Shown here: in pieces, positions 17,176 to 26,187 of the stretch
Numbering within the stretch: position 1 is the first letter of the stretch
Layout: each line of letters begins with the position of its first letter
NCBI RefSeq assembly: GCF_009707465.1
Contig: NZ_CP046120.1
Coordinates: 310,001 to 374,000, forward strand
DNA from: Novosphingobium sp. Gsoil 351
GTDB taxonomy: Bacteria > Pseudomonadota > Alphaproteobacteria > Sphingomonadales > Sphingomonadaceae
Length of the DNA stretch: 64,000 nt
Direction: 5' to 3'
Notes under the pieces: model-generated
Told to the model about the DNA's origin: nothing
What the model saw: the letters and a program-made list of their open reading frames with translations, nothing else
Databases searched by the model: none
Translations under genes and position numbers: made by a program

Positions 17176-19229
17176 CCCCCCCGCAGCAACTGCACCCCAT
17201 AGTCGCGCTCGAACAGGTAGAGCAGCGTGCGCGCCGCCTGGCCTCGCGGGTGGTCCAGCCCGCCGTCGCGTTCGATCAGCAGCCGCGCATCGTCGTGGGC
17301 GATCGGCAGCAGGCGCTGCAACTGATCGGCGTCGGCGACGCGGAACGGGGTGTCGCCCGATTGCCGCGTGCCGAGCAGTTCGCCTCCGCCGCGCAGGCGC
17401 AGGTCCTCCTCGGCGAGCAGGAAACCGTCCTGCGTCTGGCGCAGCAACGCCAACCGCTCGCGCCCGGCCTCGCTCAACGCTTCGCCGCGCAGCAACAGGC
17501 AGGTCGATTTGGCCGCGCCCCGCCCGACCCGTCCGCGTAATTGGTGAAGCTGGGCGAGGCCGAAGCGCTCGGCCTGCTCGACCACCATCAGCGTCGCGTC
17601 GGGGACGTCGACCCCGACCTCGATCACGGTCGTGGCGACCAGCAGCTTCTTCTCACCACTGGCGAACGCCTCCATCGCCGCGTCCTTGATCTCGGGCCGA
17701 AGCTGACCGTGAACCAGAACGACATCGTCCCCGAAGCGCTGTCTGAGCGCGGCATGGCGGGCCTCAGCGGCGGCGGTGTCGTCGCTTTCGCTTTCGCGCA
17801 CCATCGGGCACACCCAATAGGCCTGCTGACCGTTTGCGAGGTGTCGCCCAACCCCGTCGATCACCTCCGCCATCCGCTCGACCGCGACCACCCGCGTGTC
17901 GATCGCCTGACGCCCCGGCGGCATCTCGTCGAGGCGGCTGACGTCCATCTCCCCGTACTGGGCCAGAGTCAGCGTCCGCGGGATCGGGGTGGCGGTCATC
18001 GCGAGGCAATGCGGGGTGCGCCGCGCCTTCTGGGTCAGCAACAGCCGCTGGCCGACCCCGAAGCGGTGCTGTTCGTCGATCACCACCAGCCCGAGATTGC
18101 GATAGGCGACGGTGTCCTGAAAAATCGCGTGGGTGCCTACGCAGATGGCGATCGAGCCATCGAGCAGCCCCATCAGGATCGATTCGCGCGCCCGGCCCTT
18201 GTCGCGGCCGGTCAGCAGCGCGATCTGGACGCCGGACGGTGCGAGCATCCGGCGCAGCGTTTCGTGGTGCTGGCGCGCAAGAATCTCGGTCGGGGCGAGT
18301 AGCGCGGCCTGCGCGCCCGCTTCGACCGCGATCAGCATCGCCTCGAGCGCGACCACGGTCTTGCCCGAACCGACATCGCCCTGCAGCAGCCGCAACATCG
18401 GCGCGCCCTGGGCCATGTCACCCTCGATCTCGGCCATAGTCCGCCGCTGCGCCCCGGTCAGCGCGAAGGGCAGATCGAGCTTGGCCCGCAGGCTGCCGTC
18501 GCCCGAGAGCGGCTGCCCAACGCGCGCCCGGTTCGCCCGCCGCACCAGCATCAGCGCGAGCTGGTTGGCGAACAGCTCGTCGTAGGCCAGCCGGTCGCGG
18601 GCTTCGGGATGATGGCCGCGATGCGCCAGCGCGAGCGCCTCGCGCCAGGCGGGCCAGCCCATCTGCGCGAGCAACGCCGGATCGGCCCATTCCGGCAGCT
18701 CTGGCACCACTCCTAGCGCTTGCTGGGCCAGCCCCTGAACCCGGCTCTGGGTCAACCCCTCGGACAGCGGATAGACCGGCTCGACCAGCGCGGTCAGCGA
18801 TCCTGCGCCTTCGTCGGAGATATGGTCGGGGTGGACGATCTGGCGGGTCTGGCCGAATTGGTCGAGCCTTCCGGCGATCCAGCGCTTCTCGCCCAGCGGC
18901 AGGCTCTTCTTGGCCCACCCTGCGTTGCGCCCAAACCAGGTGAGCGCGACGTAGTCCCCCGCCGCATCCTCGGCCATCACGCGGAAAGGGCCGCGTCCGG
19001 CCGGTGCGCGGTATTCGCGCGCCGTCAGCGGAATCACGATCTGCTCGCCGACATCGGCATCGTCTAACACCGCCACCGCGCGGCGCTGCACGAAGCGGTC
19101 GGGCAGGTGATAGGCCAGGTCCTTGACCCGGGTCAGCGCCAGCTTCTCGAGCGGCTTGGCCAGTTGCGGCCCGACGCCCTTCAGCCCGGCCACTTCGGCG
19201 AACAGCGGGTTGAGCAGATCGGGGCGCAT
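17172..19229 (-). CDS. recG: ATP-dependent DNA helicase RecG
   Basis: The 685-residue protein matches RecG in length and layout: an N-terminal wedge/OB domain (residues about 1-250; KGVGPQLAKPLEKL at the start), then superfamily 2 motor domains with Walker A GDVGSGKTVVAL (about 285), DEQHRFGVGQR (DEQH, about 390), TATPIPRTL, and the C-terminal RQSGDTPFRVAD. RecG reverses stalled forks and processes branched DNA. It is divergent from sdhE-mfd. Confidence 0.93.
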   Translation of the reverse strand: MRPDLLNPLFAEVAGLKGVGPQLAKPLEKLALTRVKDLAYHLPDRFVQRRAVAVLDDADVGEQIVIPLTAREYRAPAGRGPFRVMAEDAAGDYVALTWFGRNAGWAKKSLPLGEKRWIAGRLDQFGQTRQIVHPDHISDEGAGSLTALVEPVYPLSEGLTQSRVQGLAQQALGVVPELPEWADPALLAQMGWPAWREALALAHRGHHPEARDRLAYDELFANQLALMLVRRANRARVGQPLSGDGSLRAKLDLPFALTGAQRRTMAEIEGDMAQGAPMLRLLQGDVGSGKTVVALEAMLIAVEAGAQAALLAPTEILARQHHETLRRMLAPSGVQIALLTGRDKGRARESILMGLLDGSIAICVGTHAIFQDTVAYRNLGLVVIDEQHRFGVGQRLLLTQKARRTPHCLAMTATPIPRTLTLAQYGEMDVSRLDEMPPGRQAIDTRVVAVERMAEVIDGVGRHLANGQQAYWVCPMVRESESDDTAAAEARHAALRQRFGDDVVLVHGQLRPEIKDAAMEAFASGEKKLLVATTVIEVGVDVPDATLMVVEQAERFGLAQLHQLRGRVGRGAAKSTCLLLRGEALSEAGRERLALLRQTQDGFLLAEEDLRLRGGGELLGTRQSGDTPFRVADADQLQRLLPIAHDDARLLIERDGGLDHPRGQAARTLLYLFERDYGVQLLRGG

Positions 19230-19279
19230 GACCTTGCTCTAGACTTGTTTGCCGCGCCCGGTCCATCTACCGCGACGCG

Positions 19280-19546
19280 ATGCCGGACCCCGCCCGCCTC
19301 GCCAAACTGCGCTTCCGTGCCTGGCACCGGGGCACGCGCGAGATGGACTATATCTGCGGCTGCTTCTTCGATCGGTTCCATGGCGACTGGGCGGAAGCCG
19401 AGTTTGCCTGGTTCGAAACGCTGTTGCGCGAGGAAGACCCCGACGTGATGGGCTGGGCGATGGGAACCCAGGATGCTCCGGCCCATTTGGCGGGAGACCT
19501 GATGGCGTCGTTCCAAAGGCTCGATTACGTCGATACTTCCCGCTAG
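19280..19546 (+). CDS. sdhE: Succinate dehydrogenase assembly factor SdhE
   Basis: The 88-residue protein has the SdhE/YgfY signature RAWHRGTREMDYICGCF, containing the RGxxE motif needed for FAD attachment to SdhA. The rest (ELxxFE-type helix: AEFAWFETLLREEDPDVMGWAMG) is typical. It promotes flavinylation of succinate dehydrogenase in the cytoplasm. Placement before mfd and opposite recG is a recurrent sphingomonad/rhizobial arrangement. Start ATG at 19280. Confidence 0.9.
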   Translation: MPDPARLAKLRFRAWHRGTREMDYICGCFFDRFHGDWAEAEFAWFETLLREEDPDVMGWAMGTQDAPAHLAGDLMASFQRLDYVDTSR

Positions 19547-19575
19547 GGGCAAGTTCCCCGCGCCTCTCTTCACCC

Positions 19576-22500
19576 ATGCCCGATCTCAACCGCATCCTGA
19601 CGGCCAAGACGCCGCTGACGCTCGCTTCGGTCGCCCGGGGCGCGGCGCCGCTGGTGATGGCCGATCTCGCGCGGGCGGCGGCTCATGCCAGCGGGGGCAG
19701 GCGCGCGGTGTGGATCGCGCCCGACGAAGCCGGGATGCGCAGCGTCGCCGAAGCGGCGGTGTTCTTCGCGCCCGAACTGGAAACGATCGAATACCCGGCG
19801 TGGGACTGCCTGCCCTACGACCGGGCCAGTCCGGCGCTGTCGGTCAGCGCCCGCCGGCTGTCGGCGCTGCACCGGCTGCAATCGCCCGCGAAGACCGCGC
19901 AACTGGTGGTGACGACCGTCAATGCGGTGCTCCAGCGCGCGCTGACGCCGTTCCGCATCCGCGAATCGGTGCGCGAACTGGCGCCTAAAATGGAGATCGG
20001 CCGCGAAAGCCTGATCGCGCTGCTCCAACGCCAGGGCTACACCCGCACCGACACCGTGGTCGATGCGGGCGAATACGCGGTGCGCGGCAGCGTGTTCGAT
20101 ATCTACCCTTCGGGCCTGGAGCAGGGCCTGCGGCTCGATTTCTTCGGCGACGAGCTGGAGACGCTGCGCACCTTCGATGCGGGCACCCAGCGCTCGACCG
20201 GATCGCTCGAGCGCTTCCTGCTGCTCCCCGCGAGCGAGGCGCTGGTCGACGACGACAGCATCAAGCGCTTCCGCGGCCGTTATCGCGAGCGGTTCGGCGC
20301 CGCGGCGACCTCGGACCCGCTGTATCAGGCGGTCAGCGACGGACGGCGCCTTGCGGGCATGGAACACTGGCTGCCGCTGTTCGAGGAGAGGATGGTCACG
20401 CTGTTCGACCATCTCGACGCGGGCGACGTGGCGGTGATCGACAGTTCGGCGCTCAAGGCCGGCGACAGCCGCCTGTCCGACATTTCCGACTACTACACAG
20501 CGCGCAGCGACAAGGCCGCAGCGGCCAGCTATCGCCCGCTGCCGCCCGAGCAGCTCTATCTCGGCGAGGACGAGTTTCAGCGCACCCTCGCCGCGTGGCC
20601 GGTCCACCGCGCGAGCATCTTCGCCGAGCCCGATTCGGCGAACGTGCTCGATTTCGGCTTCACCAGCGCGCGCGACTTCACCCCCGAGCGCGGGCGGGGC
20701 GAGAACATCTATGCAGCGGTGGGCAAGCACGTCACCGCCATCGCCAGATCGGGGCGCAAACCTCTGATCGCGTCCTACAGCACCGGTAGCCGTGCGCGGC
20801 TGGCCGGGCTGATCGGCGAGGACGGCAAGACCGCGGTTGCGCTGGCCGAGGACTGGCAATCCGCGCTGGGCCTCGCCGCAAAGGGCCGCGCGGTGGCGCT
20901 GGTCCTGCCGCTCGAGCAGGGCTTCGCCAACGCCGAGCTCGAGCTGCTGACCGAGCAGGACCTGCTCGGCGACCGGCTCGTTCGGCGGCGCAAGCGCAAG
21001 AAGGACTCCGACGCCTTCCTCGCCGAACTGAGCGCGCTCAACGTCGGCGATCTGGTGGTCCATGCCGATCACGGGATCGGCCGCTACGAGGGGCTGTCGC
21101 CGATCACCGTCGGCAAGAGCCCGCACGATTGCGTCCAGCTCAGCTACGCCGCCGGCGACAAGCTCTACATCCCGGTCGAGAATATCGACGTCCTGACCCG
21201 CTACGGCGCGGACAGCGAGAACGTCGCGCTCGACCGGCTCGGCGGCGAGGCTTGGCAGCGGCGCAAGTCGCGGATGAAGGAGCGCATCCGCGAGATCGCG
21301 GGCGAACTCATGCGCACCGCGGCCAAGCGCGCGCTGCGTCAAGGCGTGACGATCGAGCCCGAGCCGTCCGCCTACGCCCAGTTCGTCGATCGCTTTCCCT
21401 GGGACGAAACCGACGACCAGGAGCGTGCCATCGACGAGGTGCTCACCGATCTGGCCGCGGGCAAGCCGATGGACAGGCTGGTCTGCGGAGATGTCGGCTT
21501 CGGCAAGACCGAGGTGGCGCTGCGCGCCGCTTTCGCCGCGGCGATGGCGGGGCAGCAGGTCGCGGTGGTCGCGCCGACCACGCTCCTCGCGCGCCAGCAC
21601 TACGCCAACTTCGTTGAGCGCTTTGCGGGCTTCCCTCTCCAGATCGGGCGCCTGTCGCGCCTGGTCCCGGCCAAGGAAGCCTCCGCGACCAAGGACGGGC
21701 TCAAGGACGGCAAGGTCGACATCGTCATCGGCACCCACGCGATCCTGTCGAAGTCGGTCGAGTTCAAGCATCTCGGCCTGGTCATCGTCGATGAGGAGCA
21801 GCGCTTCGGGGTGACCCACAAGGAACGGCTCAAGCAGCTCAAGGCCGACGTCCACGTCCTCACCCTCACCGCCACCCCCATCCCGCGCACGCTCCAGATG
21901 GCGATGTCGGGCCTGCGCGAGCTGTCGACGATCCAGACCCCGCCGGTCGATCGCCTGGCGGTGCGCACCTACGTGATGCCGTGGGACGACATGGTGATGC
22001 GCGAGGCGCTGCTGCGCGAGCACAACCGTGGCGGCCAGAGCTTCATCGTCGTCCCGCGGATCGCCGACATGGCCGACGTCGAGCAATGGCTCCATGACAA
22101 CGTCCCCGAGATCAAGGCGGTCAGCGCGCACGGGCAGATGAGCCCGACCGAGGTCGAAGACCGGATGGGCGCGTTCTACGAGCGCAAGTACGAGGTGCTG
22201 CTGGCCACCACCATCGTCGAAAGCGGACTCGACATCCCCAGCGCCAACACCATCGTCATCCACCGCGCGGACCGCTTCGGCCTCGCCCAGCTCTATCAGC
22301 TGCGCGGGCGGGTCGGGCGGGGCAAGCTGCGCGCCTATGCCTATCTCACGTTTCCCGAAAACCGGGTGCTGTCGGAAATCGCAGAGAAGCGGCTCAAGGT
22401 CATCGGCGACCTCGACAGCCTGGGCGCCGGCTTCCAGCTCGCCAGCCACGATCTCGATCTGCGCGGCGCGGGCAACCTGCTGGGCGACGAGCAGTCGGGC

Positions 22501-23058
22501 CACGTCAAGGAAGTCGGCTACGAACTCTACCAGTCGATGCTCGAAGACGCGATCCTCGAGGCGCGCGCCGGGGGCATGGCGATCGAACGGCGCAGCGAGC
22601 GGCTGAGCCCCCAGATCACCGTCGACGCGCCGATCCTGATCCCCGAGGATTACGTTCCCGACCTGGCGGTGCGGATGGCGCTGTACCGGCGGATGAACGA
22701 TGCCGAGGAACAGGGCGCGGTCGAGGCGCTGGCGGCCGAGATGATCGACCGCTTCGGCCCCCTGCCCCCAGCCACCGCCAACCTCCTCAAGCTGATCGAG
22801 ATCAAGCGCCAGGCGATGGAGGCCAATATCGCCAAGATCGACGTCGGCGCGAAAGGAGCGCTGGTCACCTTTCATAACGACGATTTCGCCGACCCGTTGG
22901 GGCTGGTTGCCTACGTCGAACGGCTCAAGGGCACCGCCCGCCTGCGCCCCGACAACAAGCTTGTGATCCAGCGCGAATGGGGCAATCCGGGCGCGCGGTT
23001 GCAGGGCTTGGCGCAACTCACCAAGGGACTTTCGACGATCGCGCGTAAGGGGCGTTAG
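19576..23058 (+). CDS. mfd: Transcription-repair coupling factor Mfd
   Basis: The 1160-residue product has the UvrB-homology N terminus (VNAVLQRALTPF, YTRTDTVVDAGEYAVRGSVFDIYPSG), the RNA-polymerase-interacting CarD-like domain (LNVGDLVVHADHGIGRYEGL, about 485-510), the translocase with GDVGFGKTEVALRAAF (about 640), DEEQRFGVTHKERLK, ATPIPRTLQMAMSG, and a C-terminal TRCF domain. It releases stalled RNA polymerase at lesions and recruits UvrA. The ATG at 19576 is preferred over a much longer in-frame extension that covers sdhE. Confidence 0.95.
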   Translation: MPDLNRILTAKTPLTLASVARGAAPLVMADLARAAAHASGGRRAVWIAPDEAGMRSVAEAAVFFAPELETIEYPAWDCLPYDRASPALSVSARRLSALHRLQSPAKTAQLVVTTVNAVLQRALTPFRIRESVRELAPKMEIGRESLIALLQRQGYTRTDTVVDAGEYAVRGSVFDIYPSGLEQGLRLDFFGDELETLRTFDAGTQRSTGSLERFLLLPASEALVDDDSIKRFRGRYRERFGAAATSDPLYQAVSDGRRLAGMEHWLPLFEERMVTLFDHLDAGDVAVIDSSALKAGDSRLSDISDYYTARSDKAAAASYRPLPPEQLYLGEDEFQRTLAAWPVHRASIFAEPDSANVLDFGFTSARDFTPERGRGENIYAAVGKHVTAIARSGRKPLIASYSTGSRARLAGLIGEDGKTAVALAEDWQSALGLAAKGRAVALVLPLEQGFANAELELLTEQDLLGDRLVRRRKRKKDSDAFLAELSALNVGDLVVHADHGIGRYEGLSPITVGKSPHDCVQLSYAAGDKLYIPVENIDVLTRYGADSENVALDRLGGEAWQRRKSRMKERIREIAGELMRTAAKRALRQGVTIEPEPSAYAQFVDRFPWDETDDQERAIDEVLTDLAAGKPMDRLVCGDVGFGKTEVALRAAFAAAMAGQQVAVVAPTTLLARQHYANFVERFAGFPLQIGRLSRLVPAKEASATKDGLKDGKVDIVIGTHAILSKSVEFKHLGLVIVDEEQRFGVTHKERLKQLKADVHVLTLTATPIPRTLQMAMSGLRELSTIQTPPVDRLAVRTYVMPWDDMVMREALLREHNRGGQSFIVVPRIADMADVEQWLHDNVPEIKAVSAHGQMSPTEVEDRMGAFYERKYEVLLATTIVESGLDIPSANTIVIHRADRFGLAQLYQLRGRVGRGKLRAYAYLTFPENRVLSEIAEKRLKVIGDLDSLGAGFQLASHDLDLRGAGNLLGDEQSGHVKEVGYELYQSMLEDAILEARAGGMAIERRSERLSPQITVDAPILIPEDYVPDLAVRMALYRRMNDAEEQGAVEALAAEMIDRFGPLPPATANLLKLIEIKRQAMEANIAKIDVGAKGALVTFHNDDFADPLGLVAYVERLKGTARLRPDNKLVIQREWGNPGARLQGLAQLTKGLSTIARKGR

Positions 23059-23083
23059 GCCACCGTAATTGGCCATAAGCACC

Positions 23084-23149
23084 CCCGCTCATGTCGAGCG
23101 AAGTCGAGACATCAGGCGCGATGTCTCGACTTCGCTCGACATGAGCGGG
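23084..23149. repeat. Perfect 29-bp inverted repeat (REP-like palindrome)
   Basis: Arms 23084-23112 and 23121-23149 are exact reverse complements, with an eight-base spacer (CAGGCGCG). Each arm contains the core TCGAGCGAAGTCGA. It sits between the convergent genes mfd and the EAL protein. A diverged copy is inside the E2 gene at 11906-12012. As RNA it would form a very stable hairpin able to protect 3' ends or block readthrough. Confidence 0.9.
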
Positions 23150-23169
23150 ATTTGCGGACGCCGTGGTTT

Positions 23170-24486
23170 CTAGGATTCGGCGATGAACCGATCGAACTCA
23201 TCCGCCCGCATCGGCCCAGCGCGTAGGAAGCCCTGGTAGTAGTCGCACCCTTCAGCGGCCAGCAATGCACGCTGCGCTTCGCTCTCGACCCCTTCGGCGA
23301 TCACTTCGAGGTCTAGTGCCTTGGCCATCGCCACGATCGCCCGCAGGATTGTCCGGTCACGCGGGTCGGCGGCGATGTCGTCGGTCAGCGTGTGATCGAG
23401 CTTGAGGTAATCGAGCGGCAAAAGCTTGAGATAACGGAAGTTGGCGAAGCCCGAGCCGAAATCGTCGAGCGCGATCCGCATGCCTCGGGCAGCCAATGCG
23501 CGCAGCGTAACGGCTGCCGCATCGAGGTCGACAAGCAGCGATTGCTCGGTGACTTCCAGGGTCAGCCGGTGCGGATCGAAGCCGCTGCTTGCGGTGACCT
23601 CGTCCAGCGTGGCCACGCAACTCGACGACGCCAGTTCGGCGGCGGTTAGATTGAGCGACAGCCTGAGATCGGCCTGCGGTGACCAGCGCACGGCCGCGGA
23701 TAGCGCGCGCTCGGCAATGTGCCGCCCCAGCGCCGCGGTTTGGTCGGAGCGTTCGGCGACCGCAAACAATGTTTCTGCGCCGATCCGGCCCAGCGCCGGG
23801 TGATCCCATCGCGCGAGCGCCTCGGCCCCGGTCGGGCGTCCATTTGCAAGACCGAACTGCGGCTGGAACAGCACCGCGATTTCGCCCCGTCCCAGCGCGC
23901 GCATCAGGTCGCCCTCGAGCGCGGCGCCGCTCCGGCCGCGCGGCATGCGGGTGCCGTCGGCCCAGATCAGCCGCTGTGCGGGCTGGGACTGGGCCTCGGC
24001 AAGGGCGTGACTGAGGCTGTCGATCCCGCCCTTGGGGGATTCGCCGGGAAGCGCCCGCAGCAACGCTATCCGGGTCGTCAGGCGCACGCGCTCGCCCGCC
24101 ACGACCAGCGGCCGCGCCACGGCTTGGGCCAAGGCATCGGCCATGAAGCTCCAGCGTTCGCGGCTCCAGTCGCCGGTCGCAGCGAGCAGGAAGGCGCTGC
24201 CATCGATCCGCGCGGCGAACCACTCCCCTGCAAACGCATCGCCGGCAAAGGCGTCGCCGGCGAAAGTGCGGATGCGGCGGGCGACTTCGCCCAGCGCGGC
24301 ATCGCCAGCGGGCTGGCCGAATGCGCGATTGACGGCCTGAAAGCGCTGCAGGCCGATCAGCATGGCCTGCCACCGCAACCCGTCGCGCGCCCACGATTCG
24401 AGCCGCTCGCGCCCGCTGGCCGCGGCCAGCAGTCCGGTCAGGGCGTCGCCGTCGCTCGCCCCGGGGTCGAAGGCCGCACTCGCCAT
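23170..24486 (-). CDS. EAL-domain c-di-GMP phosphodiesterase with degenerate GGDEF
   Basis: The 438-residue protein (start MASAAFDPG at 24486) has a diguanylate-cyclase-like N-terminal half with RIDGSAF where GGDEF is expected, so cyclase activity is unlikely. The C-terminal EAL half keeps the metal and substrate residues: EALARWDHP, NLTAAELAS, LEVTEQSL, DDFGSGFANFRYL, LDYLKLDHTL, EGVES and YYQGFLRAGP. It should hydrolyse c-di-GMP. No membrane or sensor domain is seen. A tandem FAGDAFAGDAFAG repeat lies near residues 73-86. It is a single gene between a palindrome and nadK. Confidence 0.85.
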   Translation of the reverse strand: MASAAFDPGASDGDALTGLLAAASGRERLESWARDGLRWQAMLIGLQRFQAVNRAFGQPAGDAALGEVARRIRTFAGDAFAGDAFAGEWFAARIDGSAFLLAATGDWSRERWSFMADALAQAVARPLVVAGERVRLTTRIALLRALPGESPKGGIDSLSHALAEAQSQPAQRLIWADGTRMPRGRSGAALEGDLMRALGRGEIAVLFQPQFGLANGRPTGAEALARWDHPALGRIGAETLFAVAERSDQTAALGRHIAERALSAAVRWSPQADLRLSLNLTAAELASSSCVATLDEVTASSGFDPHRLTLEVTEQSLLVDLDAAAVTLRALAARGMRIALDDFGSGFANFRYLKLLPLDYLKLDHTLTDDIAADPRDRTILRAIVAMAKALDLEVIAEGVESEAQRALLAAEGCDYYQGFLRAGPMRADEFDRFIAES

Positions 24487-24642
24487 GCGTGCTCGATAGG
24501 CCCCAAGGGGTTGAGATTCCGTTCCGAAACGACGCGGCCCTTCGGGCTCGCCGCGAAACGCGTTGCCAGCCAACGGCTTGGCTCATAAACGGGCGAACGA
24601 CGGCCCCGGCGCCGCGCGGCGCTGGTGAAGGGAACTCCGACA

Positions 24643-25422
24643 ATGCCCGATCGCGCGCGGCTGGCGCTCCTTGCTTCGGACACCGAGCGCGCCCAGGCGG
24701 CCGCCGCGGCCATCGCCGCGACCGGGACCTGGGTCCCCTTGGCAGAGGCCGACGCGGTCGTGGTGATCGGTGGCGACGGGTTCATGCTGCAAACCCTGCA
24801 CCACATGCTCGACGACGGGCCGCTGATCCCCGCTTACGGGCTCAACCACGGCACCGTCGGCTTCCTGATGAACCGGGCCAGGAGCAGCCGGGACATCGTC
24901 GATCGCGTTGCCAAGGCCAAAGCCGTCGCCGTTGCTCCCCTGGCGATGACCGCAACCACCCGCAGCGGGGTCGAACAGCGTTTTTGCGCGATCAACGAAG
25001 TCTCGCTGCTGCGCGAAACCCGCCAGACCGCCAAACTGGAAGTCAGCGTCGACGGCAAGGTGCGGATTCCGGAACTGGCCTGCGACGGGGTGCTCGTGGC
25101 GACCCCGGCGGGCTCGACTGCATACAACCTGTCCGCCAACGGGCCGATCCTGCCGCTGGGATCGGCGATGCTTGCGCTTACCCCGATCAGCCCGTTTCGC
25201 CCGCGCCGGTGGCGCGGGGCGATCCTGCCGGATTCGTCGCGGATCGGCTTTCGCGTGCTCGAGCCCGACAAGCGCCCGGTTTCGGTGGTCGCGGATCAGA
25301 AGGAACTGCGCGACATCGCCGAAGTCAGCATCGCGATCGCACTCGACCAGCGGCTTACCCTGCTGTTCGATCGCGGCCACAGCCTGGACGACCGCATCGT
25401 CACTGAGCAGTTCCAGGTGTAA
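24643..25422 (+). CDS. nadK: NAD kinase
   Basis: The 259-residue enzyme phosphorylates NAD to NADP. Motifs: VVVIGGDGFMLQTLH (GGDG, about residue 43), YGLNHGTVGFLMN, and VATPAGSTAYNLSANGPIL. The ATG at 24643 is preferred; a GTG 18 bases upstream is also in frame. Length is normal for the short alphaproteobacterial NadK. It is divergent from the EAL gene and followed by tRNA-Asn. Confidence 0.92.
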   Translation: MPDRARLALLASDTERAQAAAAAIAATGTWVPLAEADAVVVIGGDGFMLQTLHHMLDDGPLIPAYGLNHGTVGFLMNRARSSRDIVDRVAKAKAVAVAPLAMTATTRSGVEQRFCAINEVSLLRETRQTAKLEVSVDGKVRIPELACDGVLVATPAGSTAYNLSANGPILPLGSAMLALTPISPFRPRRWRGAILPDSSRIGFRVLEPDKRPVSVVADQKELRDIAEVSIAIALDQRLTLLFDRGHSLDDRIVTEQFQV

Positions 25423-25498
25423 CACTCCGTCTCGGCACCCTTGCCAAACCCGCGCGCACTGGTATAGGCGCGCTCCTGCCGGGCGGTGTCCGGCCTGT

Positions 25499-25573
25499 TC
25501 CCCGATAGCTCAGCGGTAGAGTAGGTGACTGTTAATCACTTGGTCGTTGGTTCGAATCCAACTCGGGGAGCCA
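25499..25573 (+). tRNA. tRNA-Asn (GTT)
   Basis: A 75-base cloverleaf: acceptor TCCCCGA pairs with TCGGGGA, anticodon loop CTGTTAA (GTT), T-arm GTTGG-TTCGAAT-CCAAC, discriminator G and encoded CCA. It marks the right edge of the core region. Accessory DNA starts beyond it. Confidence 0.95.
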
Positions 25574-26187
25574 CTTTCCTTCACTAAGCAGTTGGAAAGT
25601 CGCGTATTTGACCGCATCAACTTGTCGCGTTCCCACACTTGATCCCACGTAGCGAGCTGATCGCCAGGCCCTTCCGAACTGAAAGGACGAGGCAAGATCC
25701 CTCGACGGAGCTGACCCCTTCCCGATAGCAAGCTTGGCGAGGAAAGGCTTCTCACTTGCTCTTAATCAGCGGGTCCTTGGTTCGAGCCCAAGTGCGTCCA
25801 CCAAATTTCCTCGTAATATCAGTATGATAAGGCGGCCGCGATCTCGGGTCGGTTGGGCGTATTTGCCACTAGGTAGCTCTCTAGGTAGCAGTCGATAAAT
25901 CTGTTTCCGCTGTGAAAATACGGCTCGTAAGACACAAGCCCCGCAGAGTGTTTCGATTGGCGCGGGCCTCCCGAGCAAAGGCGCCGAATGTGGAAGGCGA
26001 TTCGGCTGGCTATCAGTGAGGCAGGCGCAGCCGATCGCGATGGGGATCGCCACCACCAACGCGGCCTAATCGTTGCGGCTCTGTTGCCTCCTCTCGGCCG
26101 ACGTTTCTTCGCTTCTTTTTTGAGGGATGCCGGTGTCAGCCGCGTATCCGAGTGAGGACCCCTCGTCGGATCGGGCAAAGAGAGACA
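25574..26187. other. Intergenic accessory DNA with tRNA 3' remnant
   Basis: About 610 bases without a credible gene. It holds the tRNA-like 3' half described separately and then AT-richer sequence (25805-26100) leading into the CopA gene. Short minus-strand frames here end in translations typical of tRNA antisense (WIRTND, LEPRTR) and are not genes. No integrase is present. Confidence 0.6.
25760..25804 (+). repeat. tRNA-Lys(CTT)-like 3' half, probable att footprint
   Basis: From CTCTTAA (an anticodon loop with anticodon CTT) the sequence runs through the 3' strand of the anticodon stem, a perfect T-arm CTTGG-TTCGAGC-CCAAG, acceptor strand TGCGTCC, A and CCA. Nothing upstream pairs with the acceptor or the anticodon stem, so it is not a working tRNA. 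Tyrosine integrases of islands often recombine within exactly this segment. Confidence 0.65.

Noticed and set aside
19570..23082. Very long minus-strand frame opposite mfd
   Set aside because: It mirrors the codon pattern of mfd in GC-rich DNA and has an Arg/His/Asp-rich composition with no domain. Likewise the long frames opposite pgk/gap, E1 and cusA.
25510..26059. Short minus-strand proteins ending near WIRTNDQ and LGLEPRTR
   Set aside because: These are the usual spurious translations of the antisense strand of tRNA genes and tRNA remnants.
26152..26187. Longer N terminus of the CopA oxidase
   Set aside because: It would place 12 residues before the twin-arginine signal; the ATG at 26188 gives a normal Tat signal peptide.
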